DNA from: an uncultured Dyadobacter sp.
GTDB lineage: Bacteria; Bacteroidota; Bacteroidia; Cytophagales; Spirosomataceae
Direction of reading: 5' to 3'
NCBI GenBank assembly: GCA_946481035.1
Contig: CAMLNK010000099.1
Location: 1 to 8,968 of the forward strand
Length of the DNA: 8,968 nucleotides
The notes under the pieces were generated by a model. That model was not told the origin of the DNA. It did not search any database and saw only the letters and a list, made by a program, of their open reading frames with translations. Positions within the stretch are counted from its first letter, which is position 1; every line of letters starts with the position of its first letter. Both the position numbers and the translations under genes were made by a program. This document shows, in pieces, positions 1 to 7,236 of the stretch.

Positions 1-1974
1 TTTTTCAGCCGCATCAATTATGCCAACGTCAACGACAACCAGGTGCCGGATGTAGGGGTGGTTTTCAAAAATAATATCAATACCGCACAAACGTCGAAAT
101 ACCAGTTTGAAGACGGGTCGCTGGCACCGGGAAGGCTTTTTACGAACGGGAACCCGGCCTATTATATCAGCCGGTACGACGCCAAGCGCCGCCGCGACAA
201 TTATATGTTCGTGGTAGGAGGTAAATGGGACATCCTACCCGGGCTGACGTTCCGGCCGCAGGTGTCGTTGATCAACCATAATTTCGCACGCCGGAGCTTC
301 CTGAAATCATATCTCGACGGCCCGCTTGTGCTCAACCAGAACCGCGAAGCCACATTCGGTGAAACAAACCTGGTGCAGCGGCAGGCGGATGCGGTGCTCA
401 ATTATGTGAAATCCATTGGTAACCTCCACCATTTTGAGGGCACATTAGGCTATTCGTATTTCAAAGCGATGAGCCGCGATGTGACCGCCGTGGGCCGTAA
501 TGCGGCGTCCGACCTTATCCCGACCCTGAATGCCTCCGCGACGCCGTGGAGTGTGACCGGTACCGAATCCGAGCAGCTTTTGTACGGTTATTTTGGAAGG
601 ATTAATTACAATTTTGACCAAAAATACCTGTTGAGCATCAATGCGCGCTACGATGGTGCTTCCAACCTCGGTGCCGAGTACAAATGGGGCTTTTTCCCGG
701 GTGTGTCGCTGGGCTGGAACCTGCACCGCGAAGGTTTCTGGAAAGCAATGCCGCAGGCGGTCAACAGTCTGAAATTGCGCGGAAGCTATGGCGTGAATGG
801 CAATATCAGCGGCCTTGGCAACTACCAGGCGCAAGGTGCCTACGATGTGGGCAGCCGCTATTACGGCGACGCGGCCATTTATAACTCGGCGCTCGCCAAT
901 CCGGCATTGCAATGGGAACGCTCCAAGACGCTCAACTTCGGTTTCGACCTTGGCCTTTTCAATAACCGCATTTCAGGAGTGTTCGATATGTATCGCCGGG
1001 TGACGGACAACCTGCTTACCGACCTCGCATTGCCCCGCACGACCGGTTTTACCAGCATTCTCACCAACCTGGGTAGTCTGGAAAACAAGGGTTTGGAGTT
1101 TGAACTGAATGCGTCGATTCTATCCCCGCAATCGGAGTTTCAATGGACTACTTCTTTGAATGCGAGTTATGTTAAAATCAAGATCCTGGAACTGCCCGAC
1201 AACGGCATTGTCAACAACCGTATCGGGGGCGTGAATATCTGGGACCCCGCAACAGGCACCTATGCCTGGAAAGGTGGCTTGCAGCAAGGCGGGCGGATAG
1301 GGGATATGTTTGCCTACAAACAGCTGAGCATTTACGCGACCGATGAGCAAGCCGCTGCCGGCCCGAAGGATATGCTCGTGGTAGGAACCGATAAAACCAA
1401 GCATGGCGGAGACGTGAACTGGCAGGATACCGATGGCAACGGCATTATTGACGATAAGGACCGCATTTATATGGGTAATCCATACCCGAGGTGGACCGGA
1501 GGCTTCACCAACCGGCTGAACTACAAAGGTATCGGGCTGACGGTGCGAATGGACTATACTTTGGGCCACATGATCTACAACGAGACCCGGGCACGCGTGT
1601 TGGGTAACTTCTCGGGCCAGAATGCGATTTCCAAAGCCGTTACGCGTTCGTGGCAGAAGCAGGGCGACGTTACCGATATTCCGCGTTACTATTGGGCCGA
1701 TCAGAACCAGCAGTCGAACCTGTACCGGGGTAACTCCTATTACTACGAAAAGGGCGATTTCCTTTGCCTGCGCGAGATTTCGTTGTCTTATAACTTCCCG
1801 CAGTCGCTTATCGGGAAGCGGATTTCCTCGCTGCGCTTACACGTGACGGCCAACAACCTGAAATACTTTACCAAATTCACCGGCCTGAACCCCGAGGAAG
1901 GCGGTACCGACAATGGTCGCTATCCGATGCCCCGCAACTTCATTTTCGGTGTGCAGCTCACCCCGGTATTTTAA
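1..1974 (+). CDS. SusC-type TonB-linked outer-membrane transporter, 3' part
   Basis: This is the C-terminal ~657 residues of a SusC/RagA-family protein, the TonB-dependent beta-barrel that imports oligosaccharides across the outer membrane. The frame is open from the first base, so the GTG at 43 is an internal valine and not a start. The signal peptide, carboxypeptidase-like domain and plug lie upstream of the window; full-length family members are usually about 1000 residues or more. What is seen is barrel sequence with alternating aromatic strands, the acidic DTDGNGIIDDKD loop (1426-1461, resembling a calcium-binding loop and common in SusC proteins), the following GNPYPRWTGGF stretch, and a C-terminal strand ending in phenylalanine, as expected of an outer-membrane beta-signal. 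The SusD partner starts 30 bases after the stop. The family assignment is secure; the substrate is unknown. Confidence 0.95.
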   Translation, partial: FFSRINYANVNDNQVPDVGVVFKNNINTAQTSKYQFEDGSLAPGRLFTNGNPAYYISRYDAKRRRDNYMFVVGGKWDILPGLTFRPQVSLINHNFARRSFLKSYLDGPLVLNQNREATFGETNLVQRQADAVLNYVKSIGNLHHFEGTLGYSYFKAMSRDVTAVGRNAASDLIPTLNASATPWSVTGTESEQLLYGYFGRINYNFDQKYLLSINARYDGASNLGAEYKWGFFPGVSLGWNLHREGFWKAMPQAVNSLKLRGSYGVNGNISGLGNYQAQGAYDVGSRYYGDAAIYNSALANPALQWERSKTLNFGFDLGLFNNRISGVFDMYRRVTDNLLTDLALPRTTGFTSILTNLGSLENKGLEFELNASILSPQSEFQWTTSLNASYVKIKILELPDNGIVNNRIGGVNIWDPATGTYAWKGGLQQGGRIGDMFAYKQLSIYATDEQAAAGPKDMLVVGTDKTKHGGDVNWQDTDGNGIIDDKDRIYMGNPYPRWTGGFTNRLNYKGIGLTVRMDYTLGHMIYNETRARVLGNFSGQNAISKAVTRSWQKQGDVTDIPRYYWADQNQQSNLYRGNSYYYEKGDFLCLREISLSYNFPQSLIGKRISSLRLHVTANNLKYFTKFTGLNPEEGGTDNGRYPMPRNFIFGVQLTPVF

Positions 1975-2004
1975 GACAACCCAACATTCCAAACCGTATT
2001 ATAT

Positions 2005-3483
2005 ATGAAACCTATCATGCGAAAACTGATAGCCAGCCTGATGGCCGTAGCCATGTTTTCGGCCTGTACGGACGACCTGACGCTGAAACCGATCAGCCAG
2101 ATCACCAACACCTCGTTCTGGAAGTCGCCCGAGGAGGCGCGCGGCGCGCTCAATGGCATGTACGTGCGGATGCGTACGCAGGCGGCGACGAATTTCTTCA
2201 TCTGGGGTGAGGCACGGAGTGAAATATGGGTGCAAAACTTCGGTTTCGACCCGTCTATCAACTTTTACGCATTCGCCAACAGCCTCAGCCGCGTGAACCC
2301 GGGACCCGACTGGACCGCCATGTACTCGGTGGTACACGACGCGAACCTGATCCTGAAATACGTCCCGACGATCCAGTTCACAACCGAAGCCGATAAGAAC
2401 GAAATCCTCGCCCAGGCCTATGCCATGCGTGCATTCGTTTATTTTATGATGGCCAAAACCTGGGGTGATCTGATCCTGATCGATCAGCCAACCGAGGGCT
2501 TCGATCCGGCGACAATCTACAAGGAACGCAGGCAGCAGACGGAGGTATTCGCGATGATCAAAAAGGATATTGAAAGCGCATTAACCCTTTTCCCGACCAA
2601 CAACATTCCCACCGGCCGGGTGAGATGGTCGAAACCGGCGCTGAACGCATTGAAGGCGGATGTTTTTCTCTGGACTGCAAAAAAAATGAATGGCGGCGCA
2701 GCGGATTTTAACTCCGCACTGACCGCAATTGCCGAAGTCGAGAAAAGCGATGTGCAGCTGTTGAGCGATTTCAGCCAGGTTTTTGCTTTTGGTAACAAAG
2801 GAAATAAAGAGGTAATCCTTTCCGTGCGGTTTGCGGAGGGGGAATCTACCGGGCGTTCGGTGTTTGGCGGGGTTACTGCCCTGGCCGCACCGACGGCTCC
2901 CTTCACGCCTCAAAGCGTGATCGACAAAATCATGCCGTATTCGGGTAAAGACGGTTACTGGCAAATGTCGCAATTGGTGACCAAGCAGTTCAGCGACGAC
3001 GATGCGCGCAAGAATGCGACGTTCATCGAAGTAAATCAGACGAAGGAGGGCGTGACGAGTTTCATGTACAATATCGACCAGAAATGGTCGGGCCTCATTA
3101 CCGGCGGCGTGCGCGTGATGTACGACGACCTTATCCTTTACCGCTATGCCGACGTTATCCTCATGAAAGCCGAGGCGCAGAACGGCTTGGGCCAGGACCC
3201 TTCGGATGCGATAAATTTGATCCGCAAACGTGCCTATGGTGCCAAATTCGCAGCGCATAGATTTGTAAATGGTTCGAAAGCGGCCAACGACGAAGCTATT
3301 TTGCAGGAGCGGCTTTTCGAACTTACCCAGGAAGGCAAGCGCTGGTGGGATTTGGTAAGATTTGGAAGAGCATTGGAAAAAGTGCCGCTGCTGAAAGGCA
3401 AGACAGAAAATGACTTACTATTCCCACTGGGCGAGACGATATTAAGTCTTGAACCTTTGGTTAAACAAAATCCGGGTTACTGA
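2005..3483 (+). CDS. SusD/RagB-family surface glycan-binding lipoprotein
   Basis: This 492-residue protein is of normal length for SusD, the surface lipoprotein that caps the SusC barrel and binds the incoming glycan. It has a short signal peptide with a lipobox ending at Cys21 (MFSAC). The mature protein begins CTDDLTLKP, with acidic residues just after the cysteine, consistent with the Bacteroidota lipoprotein surface-export signal. Family hallmarks are YADVILMKAEA near residue 380 (helical TPR-like region), EGKRWWDLVRFGR at 442-454, and the classic ending with FPLGETI and QNPGY. ATG at 2005 is used, but ATG at 2017 (Met5) also leaves a complete signal peptide and is a fair alternative. The stop overlaps the next start by one base (TGATG), which suggests translational coupling. 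The ligand cannot be inferred from this sequence. Confidence 0.96.
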   Translation: MKPIMRKLIASLMAVAMFSACTDDLTLKPISQITNTSFWKSPEEARGALNGMYVRMRTQAATNFFIWGEARSEIWVQNFGFDPSINFYAFANSLSRVNPGPDWTAMYSVVHDANLILKYVPTIQFTTEADKNEILAQAYAMRAFVYFMMAKTWGDLILIDQPTEGFDPATIYKERRQQTEVFAMIKKDIESALTLFPTNNIPTGRVRWSKPALNALKADVFLWTAKKMNGGAADFNSALTAIAEVEKSDVQLLSDFSQVFAFGNKGNKEVILSVRFAEGESTGRSVFGGVTALAAPTAPFTPQSVIDKIMPYSGKDGYWQMSQLVTKQFSDDDARKNATFIEVNQTKEGVTSFMYNIDQKWSGLITGGVRVMYDDLILYRYADVILMKAEAQNGLGQDPSDAINLIRKRAYGAKFAAHRFVNGSKAANDEAILQERLFELTQEGKRWWDLVRFGRALEKVPLLKGKTENDLLFPLGETILSLEPLVKQNPGY

Positions 3484-3485
3484 TG
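3481..3485 (+). other. TGATG stop/start overlap joining susD and the first propeller gene
   Basis: The susD stop TGA (3481-3483) shares its final A with the ATG (3483-3485) of the next gene. No strong Shine-Dalgarno sequence is visible upstream, so re-initiation by ribosomes finishing susD is likely. The overlap makes this the most certain operon junction in the window. Confidence 0.8.
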
Positions 3486-4964
3486 CTGAAAAACAGATAT
3501 ACAATAGCAGCCTCACTGCTGGCGGCGCTACTTTCAGGTGGCTTTACCGGCCCGGGCGACGGCGGTCCGACTGACCGCAGCCTGAATCCCAGGAAGACGA
3601 TAGCGCTGGGCGACCGCAGGGAAATCTTCGCCGACCAGTTTCTGATTCGTGAAATGAAAGGCGCACGGCTGGTTATGCACCCGCCGCGCGACGAAGGCGC
3701 CGTCATGCATTTCGACCAGCCCTGGGAAAGCAATGCGCCCGCCTACATCACCATTCTCAAAGATGGTGACACTTACCGCGCCTACTATCGCGGGGGACAT
3801 AAGCGAGCCGATGGCAAAAAGGAGGATAACACCTGTTACGCCGAATCCAAAGACGGCATTACCTGGCAAAAACCCAACCTGGGCCTGATAGAGGCCAACG
3901 GCAACAAAAACAACAACGTCATCCTCGAAGAGGCCCCATTAACCCACAACTTCACTCCCTTCCTCGACAAAAATCCAAGGGCGAAGCCCGAGGAAAGATT
4001 CAAGGCAATAGGAGGAACCAACAAAACAGGTCTATTGCCGTTCGCTTCAGCGGACGGAATCCATTGGCAAAAGATGCAGGATAAGGCTGTGATTACAGAT
4101 GGTTTGCTGGATTCTCAAAATGTGGCATTCTGGTCGGAGAGCGAGCAAATGTATGTTTGCTACTTCCGTTCCTGGACGGGCGGCAACGATCGCGGTTACC
4201 GCTCGGTAAGCCGTTCCACTTCCCCGGATTTTATCCATTGGTCGAAGCCCGTGGAGATGTCCTACGGAAACCGGCCCTACGAACATATTTACACCCAGCA
4301 AACCAGCCCGTACTTCCGCGCACCGCACATCTACGTGGCCATCGGTTCGCGTTTCGTACCGCACCGGCAGATCGCCACACTGGACCAGTTGAATGAATTA
4401 AAGGTCGATCCGGGCCAGCATAAGGGCCTTTCCGAACCGTTTCTGATGACTTCGCGTGGCGGTAATGCGTACGACCGGACGTTTATGGAAGCATTCATCC
4501 GCCCTGCGATGGGACTTAATCACTGGTCGGCCCGGACGAATTACCCTTCGCTGAACATTGTGCCGGTAGGTAATGGGGAAATGTCGTTGTACGTCAACCA
4601 GGACTACGCGCAGCCGACCGGGCATTTACGCAGGTACGCGATGCGGCTCGACGGTTTCAGCAGCATCAATGCATCTTACGAAGGCGGGGCCGTCAAGACC
4701 AAAACATTTACGTTTACCGGCAATTCATTGGAAATCAACTATTCCACTTCTGCTGTTGGTGAAATCCGCATTGGCTTACAGGATGAAAATGGCAAAGACC
4801 TGCCCGGCTACTCACTACTCGATTCGGGAGAGCTGGTAGGAAATGAAGTGGCCCGCACAATGACCTGGAACGGCAAATCCGACCTTTCGGCATGGGCGGG
4901 CAAGCCGGTGCAGCTGCACATTTACCTGAAAGATGCCGATTTGTATTCCATCCGCTTCAAGTAG
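3483..4964 (+). CDS. Secreted five-bladed beta-propeller glycosidase-like protein, copy 1
   Basis: This 493-residue protein is probably a periplasmic glycan-active enzyme. It starts with a Sec signal peptide (basic residues, then hydrophobic residues 7-18) without a lipobox; the cleavage site is unclear. Residues ~41-400 carry repeated blade-like motifs: GDRREIFADQFL (44-54), YAESKDGITW (119-128), SADGIHW (189-195), LDSQNVAFW (209-217), SPDFIHW (247-253) and SPYFRAPHIY (275-284). This pattern fits the GH32/GH43/GH68-like propeller superfamily and resembles proteins often annotated as hypothetical in Planctomycetes and Bacteroidota. Candidate catalytic acids, by analogy only, are D51, D210, D331 and E336 (in YDRTFMEAFIRP). 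Residues ~405-493 form a separate beta-rich domain (LEINYSTSAVGEIRI, KDADLYSIRF). The reaction and substrate are unknown. Compared with the copy at 5670 it has a changed segment at 314-320. Confidence 0.75.
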   Translation: MLKNRYTIAASLLAALLSGGFTGPGDGGPTDRSLNPRKTIALGDRREIFADQFLIREMKGARLVMHPPRDEGAVMHFDQPWESNAPAYITILKDGDTYRAYYRGGHKRADGKKEDNTCYAESKDGITWQKPNLGLIEANGNKNNNVILEEAPLTHNFTPFLDKNPRAKPEERFKAIGGTNKTGLLPFASADGIHWQKMQDKAVITDGLLDSQNVAFWSESEQMYVCYFRSWTGGNDRGYRSVSRSTSPDFIHWSKPVEMSYGNRPYEHIYTQQTSPYFRAPHIYVAIGSRFVPHRQIATLDQLNELKVDPGQHKGLSEPFLMTSRGGNAYDRTFMEAFIRPAMGLNHWSARTNYPSLNIVPVGNGEMSLYVNQDYAQPTGHLRRYAMRLDGFSSINASYEGGAVKTKTFTFTGNSLEINYSTSAVGEIRIGLQDENGKDLPGYSLLDSGELVGNEVARTMTWNGKSDLSAWAGKPVQLHIYLKDADLYSIRFK

Positions 4965-4982
4965 TATTAAATTGAATTTGAA

Positions 4983-5648
4983 ATGATCAGAATACTGAAA
5001 ATAGCCTTTCTGCTGACTGTTCCCGTACTCGTTGCAGCGGTTGGAAAAACAACATTGCAAACTAAAATGGCTTCGGTGGTAATCGGCGGGCAGGAATGGA
5101 CGACCGAAAACCTGGATGTCATCAAATTCCGTAGCGGTGAGGTCATCATGGAGGCCAATACTTACGAAGCCTGGGAAAAGGCCTGCATTGAGGGCAAACC
5201 GGCGTGGTGTTACTACGGGCACGAAGCGGCCAAAGCGAAAGGTTCAGGCAAGCTGTACAACTTCTGGGCCGTCATGGACAAGCGCAAGCTCGCACCCGAG
5301 GGCTGGCACGTGCCTACCGACGCCGAATGGCAGCGGTTGGCCGACGAACTGGGCGGTACCGATCAGGCAGGGCGAACGCTGAAAGCGGCCAAAGGCTGGA
5401 AAAGCAGTGGTAATGGCGATAATCAAAGCCGTTTCAATGCGCTTCCGGGCGGCTTCCGCAGTCATGAGGGACCGGCCTATTACGGAGGGCCGTTTTTCGA
5501 GGCTGGTGTGGCCGGCTATTGGTGGAGCACTACGCGCTACCTGGTCGACAACAGTTATTGCCGGATGCTTTCATGCCGGAACAATAAGCTGGAAAAGAAG
5601 AGCTTTGTCATGACCGCCGGGCTTTCGGTCCGGTTGGTGAAAGATTGA
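4983..5648 (+). CDS. Secreted FISUMP-domain (Fib_succ_major) protein
   Basis: This 221-residue protein has an N-terminal hydrophobic segment (residues 3-20), probably a Sec signal peptide; no lipobox cysteine is present. Residues ~31-219 match the Fibrobacter succinogenes major paralogous domain. The recognisable motifs are IGGQEWTTENLD (34-45), YNFWAVMD (92-99), APEGWHVPTDAEWQRL (104-119), FNALPGGFRS (151-160), GYWWSTT (178-184) and a final LSVRLVKD. The domain is common in secreted Bacteroidota and Fibrobacter proteins; I recall it as related to the C-type-lectin/formylglycine-enzyme-like fold, but its role is undefined. Cysteines 68/76 and 193/198 could form disulfides. It lies 18 bases after one propeller gene and 21 bases before its paralogue, so it is probably co-transcribed. 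A surface or periplasmic binding or accessory role is inferred, not shown. Confidence 0.85.
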   Translation: MIRILKIAFLLTVPVLVAAVGKTTLQTKMASVVIGGQEWTTENLDVIKFRSGEVIMEANTYEAWEKACIEGKPAWCYYGHEAAKAKGSGKLYNFWAVMDKRKLAPEGWHVPTDAEWQRLADELGGTDQAGRTLKAAKGWKSSGNGDNQSRFNALPGGFRSHEGPAYYGGPFFEAGVAGYWWSTTRYLVDNSYCRMLSCRNNKLEKKSFVMTAGLSVRLVKD

Positions 5649-5669
5649 TTTGCATTAAAAACAGGTATT

Positions 5670-7115
5670 ATGACCCGCAAGCCACAAACATTACTGCTGA
5701 CTATCCTTCTGCTGATCCATTCGCCCAGCCGGGCGCAAGCGCCGCTGGACCTGGGCAACCGCAGGGAAATTTTTGTAGATCAATTCCTGATCGACCGCGT
5801 GCAAAACGTAAGCCTGCAACTGCACCATCCGCACAACGAAGGCCCCGTGCTGCAATTCGATAAGCCCTGGGAGGGGAATTTCAGCGGATATTGTACGATT
5901 ATCCGCGACGGCGACTTGCTCAGGGCCTATTACCGCGGCGTCCGCAATGCCGGTGCTGACGGAAACGATGCGGAAGTGACCTGCTATGCTGAATCGAAGG
6001 ACGGCACGCACTGGACAAAGCCGGACCTGGGCTTTAACGCCATCGATGGTTCCAAGAACAACAATACGATTCTGGCCGGCGAGCCGCCGGTGACGCATAA
6101 TTTCAGTCCTTTTCTGGACAAAAATCCCAAAGTGAAGCCTACCGAACGCTTCAAGGCATTGGGCGGGACGAAAAAGAGTGGGCTGATGGCCTATTTTTCT
6201 GCCGACGGCATCCATTGGAAGAAAATGGCGACTCAAAGTGTGTTCACAAACGGCCTGTTCGATTCGCAGAACGTGGCGTTCTGGTCGGAGAGCGAGGGGA
6301 AATACGTTTGCTATTTCCGAACCTGGACGGGCGACGGTTTCAATGGTTTCCGCTCGGTAAGCCGCACCACTTCCGACGATTTCCTGCATTGGTCGGAGCC
6401 GGTGCCGATGACTTTCGGAGATACGCCGTTGGAACATTTGTACACCCAGCAGACAAGCCCATACTATCGTGCGCCGCACATTTACCTGGCCATCGGGGCC
6501 CGGTTTATGCCCAACAGGCAGGTGGTGTCGGACGACGATGCCAAACGGCTGAATGTCAATCCGAAATACTACAATGATTGCTCCGACGCGATCCTGATGT
6601 CGAGCCGTGGCGGGAGCAGCTACGACCGTACTTTTATGGAATCGTATATCCGGCCGGGAATTGGTCTGGCCAACTGGGTTTCACGGTCCAACTACCCGGC
6701 ATTGAATGTGGTGCAGACAAGCGAAACCGAGATGTCGGTTTTCGTGAATGAGGAATACGCCCAGCCCACGGCGCACTTGAAACGCTACTCGATGCGGATC
6801 GACGGATTCGCTTCACTTACAGCGCCTTACAAAGGCGGCGAGGTGATCACCAAACCATTTACTTTTACGGGTAAGGAGTTGGAAATCAATTACTCAACCT
6901 CGGCTGCCGGTGAGCTGAAAATCGAGTTGCAGGACGCTTCGGGCAAGGCGGTTCCCGGCTTTGCGATCGACGAATGCCCGGCCATTATCGGCAATGAAAT
7001 CCGGCGCATTGTGCGCTGGAAGGGCGGAAGCGATGTGTCGAAATGGGCGTCCAAACCGGTGCGTTTGCGGATACTCATCAAGGATGGGGACTTGTATTCC
7101 CTGAAATTCAATTAA
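5670..7115 (+). CDS. Secreted five-bladed beta-propeller glycosidase-like protein, copy 2
   Basis: This 481-residue paralogue of the product at 3483 shares roughly 60% of residues by eye and the same two-part architecture. The signal peptide is clear: TRK, then a leucine-rich core, with probable cleavage after AQA at residue 24 and no lipobox, so periplasmic or secreted. Matching motifs are NRREIFVDQFL (30-40), YAESKDGTHW (106-115), SADGIHW (177-183), FDSQNVAFW (197-205), SPYYRAPHIY (263-272), YDRTFMESYIRPG (318-330) and a C-terminal beta-sandwich from ~396 (LEINYSTSAAGELKI, KDGDLYSLKF). D37, D198, D319 and E324 correspond to the candidate acids of copy 1. Here residues 304-306 read CSD, closer to the family pattern as I remember it. 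It has three cysteines absent from copy 1 (75, 304, 435). A glycoside hydrolase role is inferred from fold resemblance; linkage and sugar are unknown. Confidence 0.75.
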   Translation: MTRKPQTLLLTILLLIHSPSRAQAPLDLGNRREIFVDQFLIDRVQNVSLQLHHPHNEGPVLQFDKPWEGNFSGYCTIIRDGDLLRAYYRGVRNAGADGNDAEVTCYAESKDGTHWTKPDLGFNAIDGSKNNNTILAGEPPVTHNFSPFLDKNPKVKPTERFKALGGTKKSGLMAYFSADGIHWKKMATQSVFTNGLFDSQNVAFWSESEGKYVCYFRTWTGDGFNGFRSVSRTTSDDFLHWSEPVPMTFGDTPLEHLYTQQTSPYYRAPHIYLAIGARFMPNRQVVSDDDAKRLNVNPKYYNDCSDAILMSSRGGSSYDRTFMESYIRPGIGLANWVSRSNYPALNVVQTSETEMSVFVNEEYAQPTAHLKRYSMRIDGFASLTAPYKGGEVITKPFTFTGKELEINYSTSAAGELKIELQDASGKAVPGFAIDECPAIIGNEIRRIVRWKGGSDVSKWASKPVRLRILIKDGDLYSLKFN

Positions 7116-7236
7116 ATTGGGGTTTGTCTTTATTCTGAAAGATAGTATCATATATTCCCAAGAAAGTAGAGGATCAGGCATTGTGCGGGCGATAATTTTG
7201 TGAAAGGCCCTTTTTGCTAAACCTATAACCGAATAC
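7116..7236 (+). other. 121-base intergenic region, largest gap in the window
   Basis: This AT-rich spacer separates the susCD-propeller block from the MFS gene. It holds a TAnnTTTG-type element at 7193-7200 and small interrupted palindromes (GATAGTATC at 7141-7149, AAAGGCCCTTT at 7203-7213). I see no coding potential, no RNA gene and no convincing rho-independent terminator. It is the most likely place for a second promoter. Confidence 0.6.
7193..7200 (+). promoter_or_regulatory. Candidate Bacteroidota -7 promoter element (TAATTTTG)
   Basis: TAATTTTG matches the Bacteroidota primary-sigma -7 consensus TAnnTTTG exactly and lies 36 bases before the MFS start, giving a short plausible 5' leader. 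No TTG-type -33 element is seen at the usual spacing, so this is half a promoter at best, and an 8-base match can arise by chance. Confidence 0.35.

Noticed and set aside
43..45. GTG as the start of the first gene
   Set aside because: The frame is open from base 1 and reads as normal barrel sequence before this codon, and SusC proteins are much longer than 643 residues, so it is an internal valine.
2581..3258. Long antisense open frame (225 codons) inside susD
   Set aside because: It lies wholly opposite a strongly supported SusD gene, has a composition typical of a shadow frame and shows no recognisable domain.
5691..6479. Antisense open frame of 262 codons inside the second propeller gene
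   Set aside because: It mirrors a conserved coding region; a similar antisense frame (4047-4364) lies opposite the matching part of copy 1, as expected from shared codons and not from a real gene.
7203..7213. AAAGGCCCTTT palindrome followed by T residues as a terminator
   Set aside because: Only one base separates the arms, so a stable hairpin loop cannot form, and it lies immediately upstream of the MFS start.
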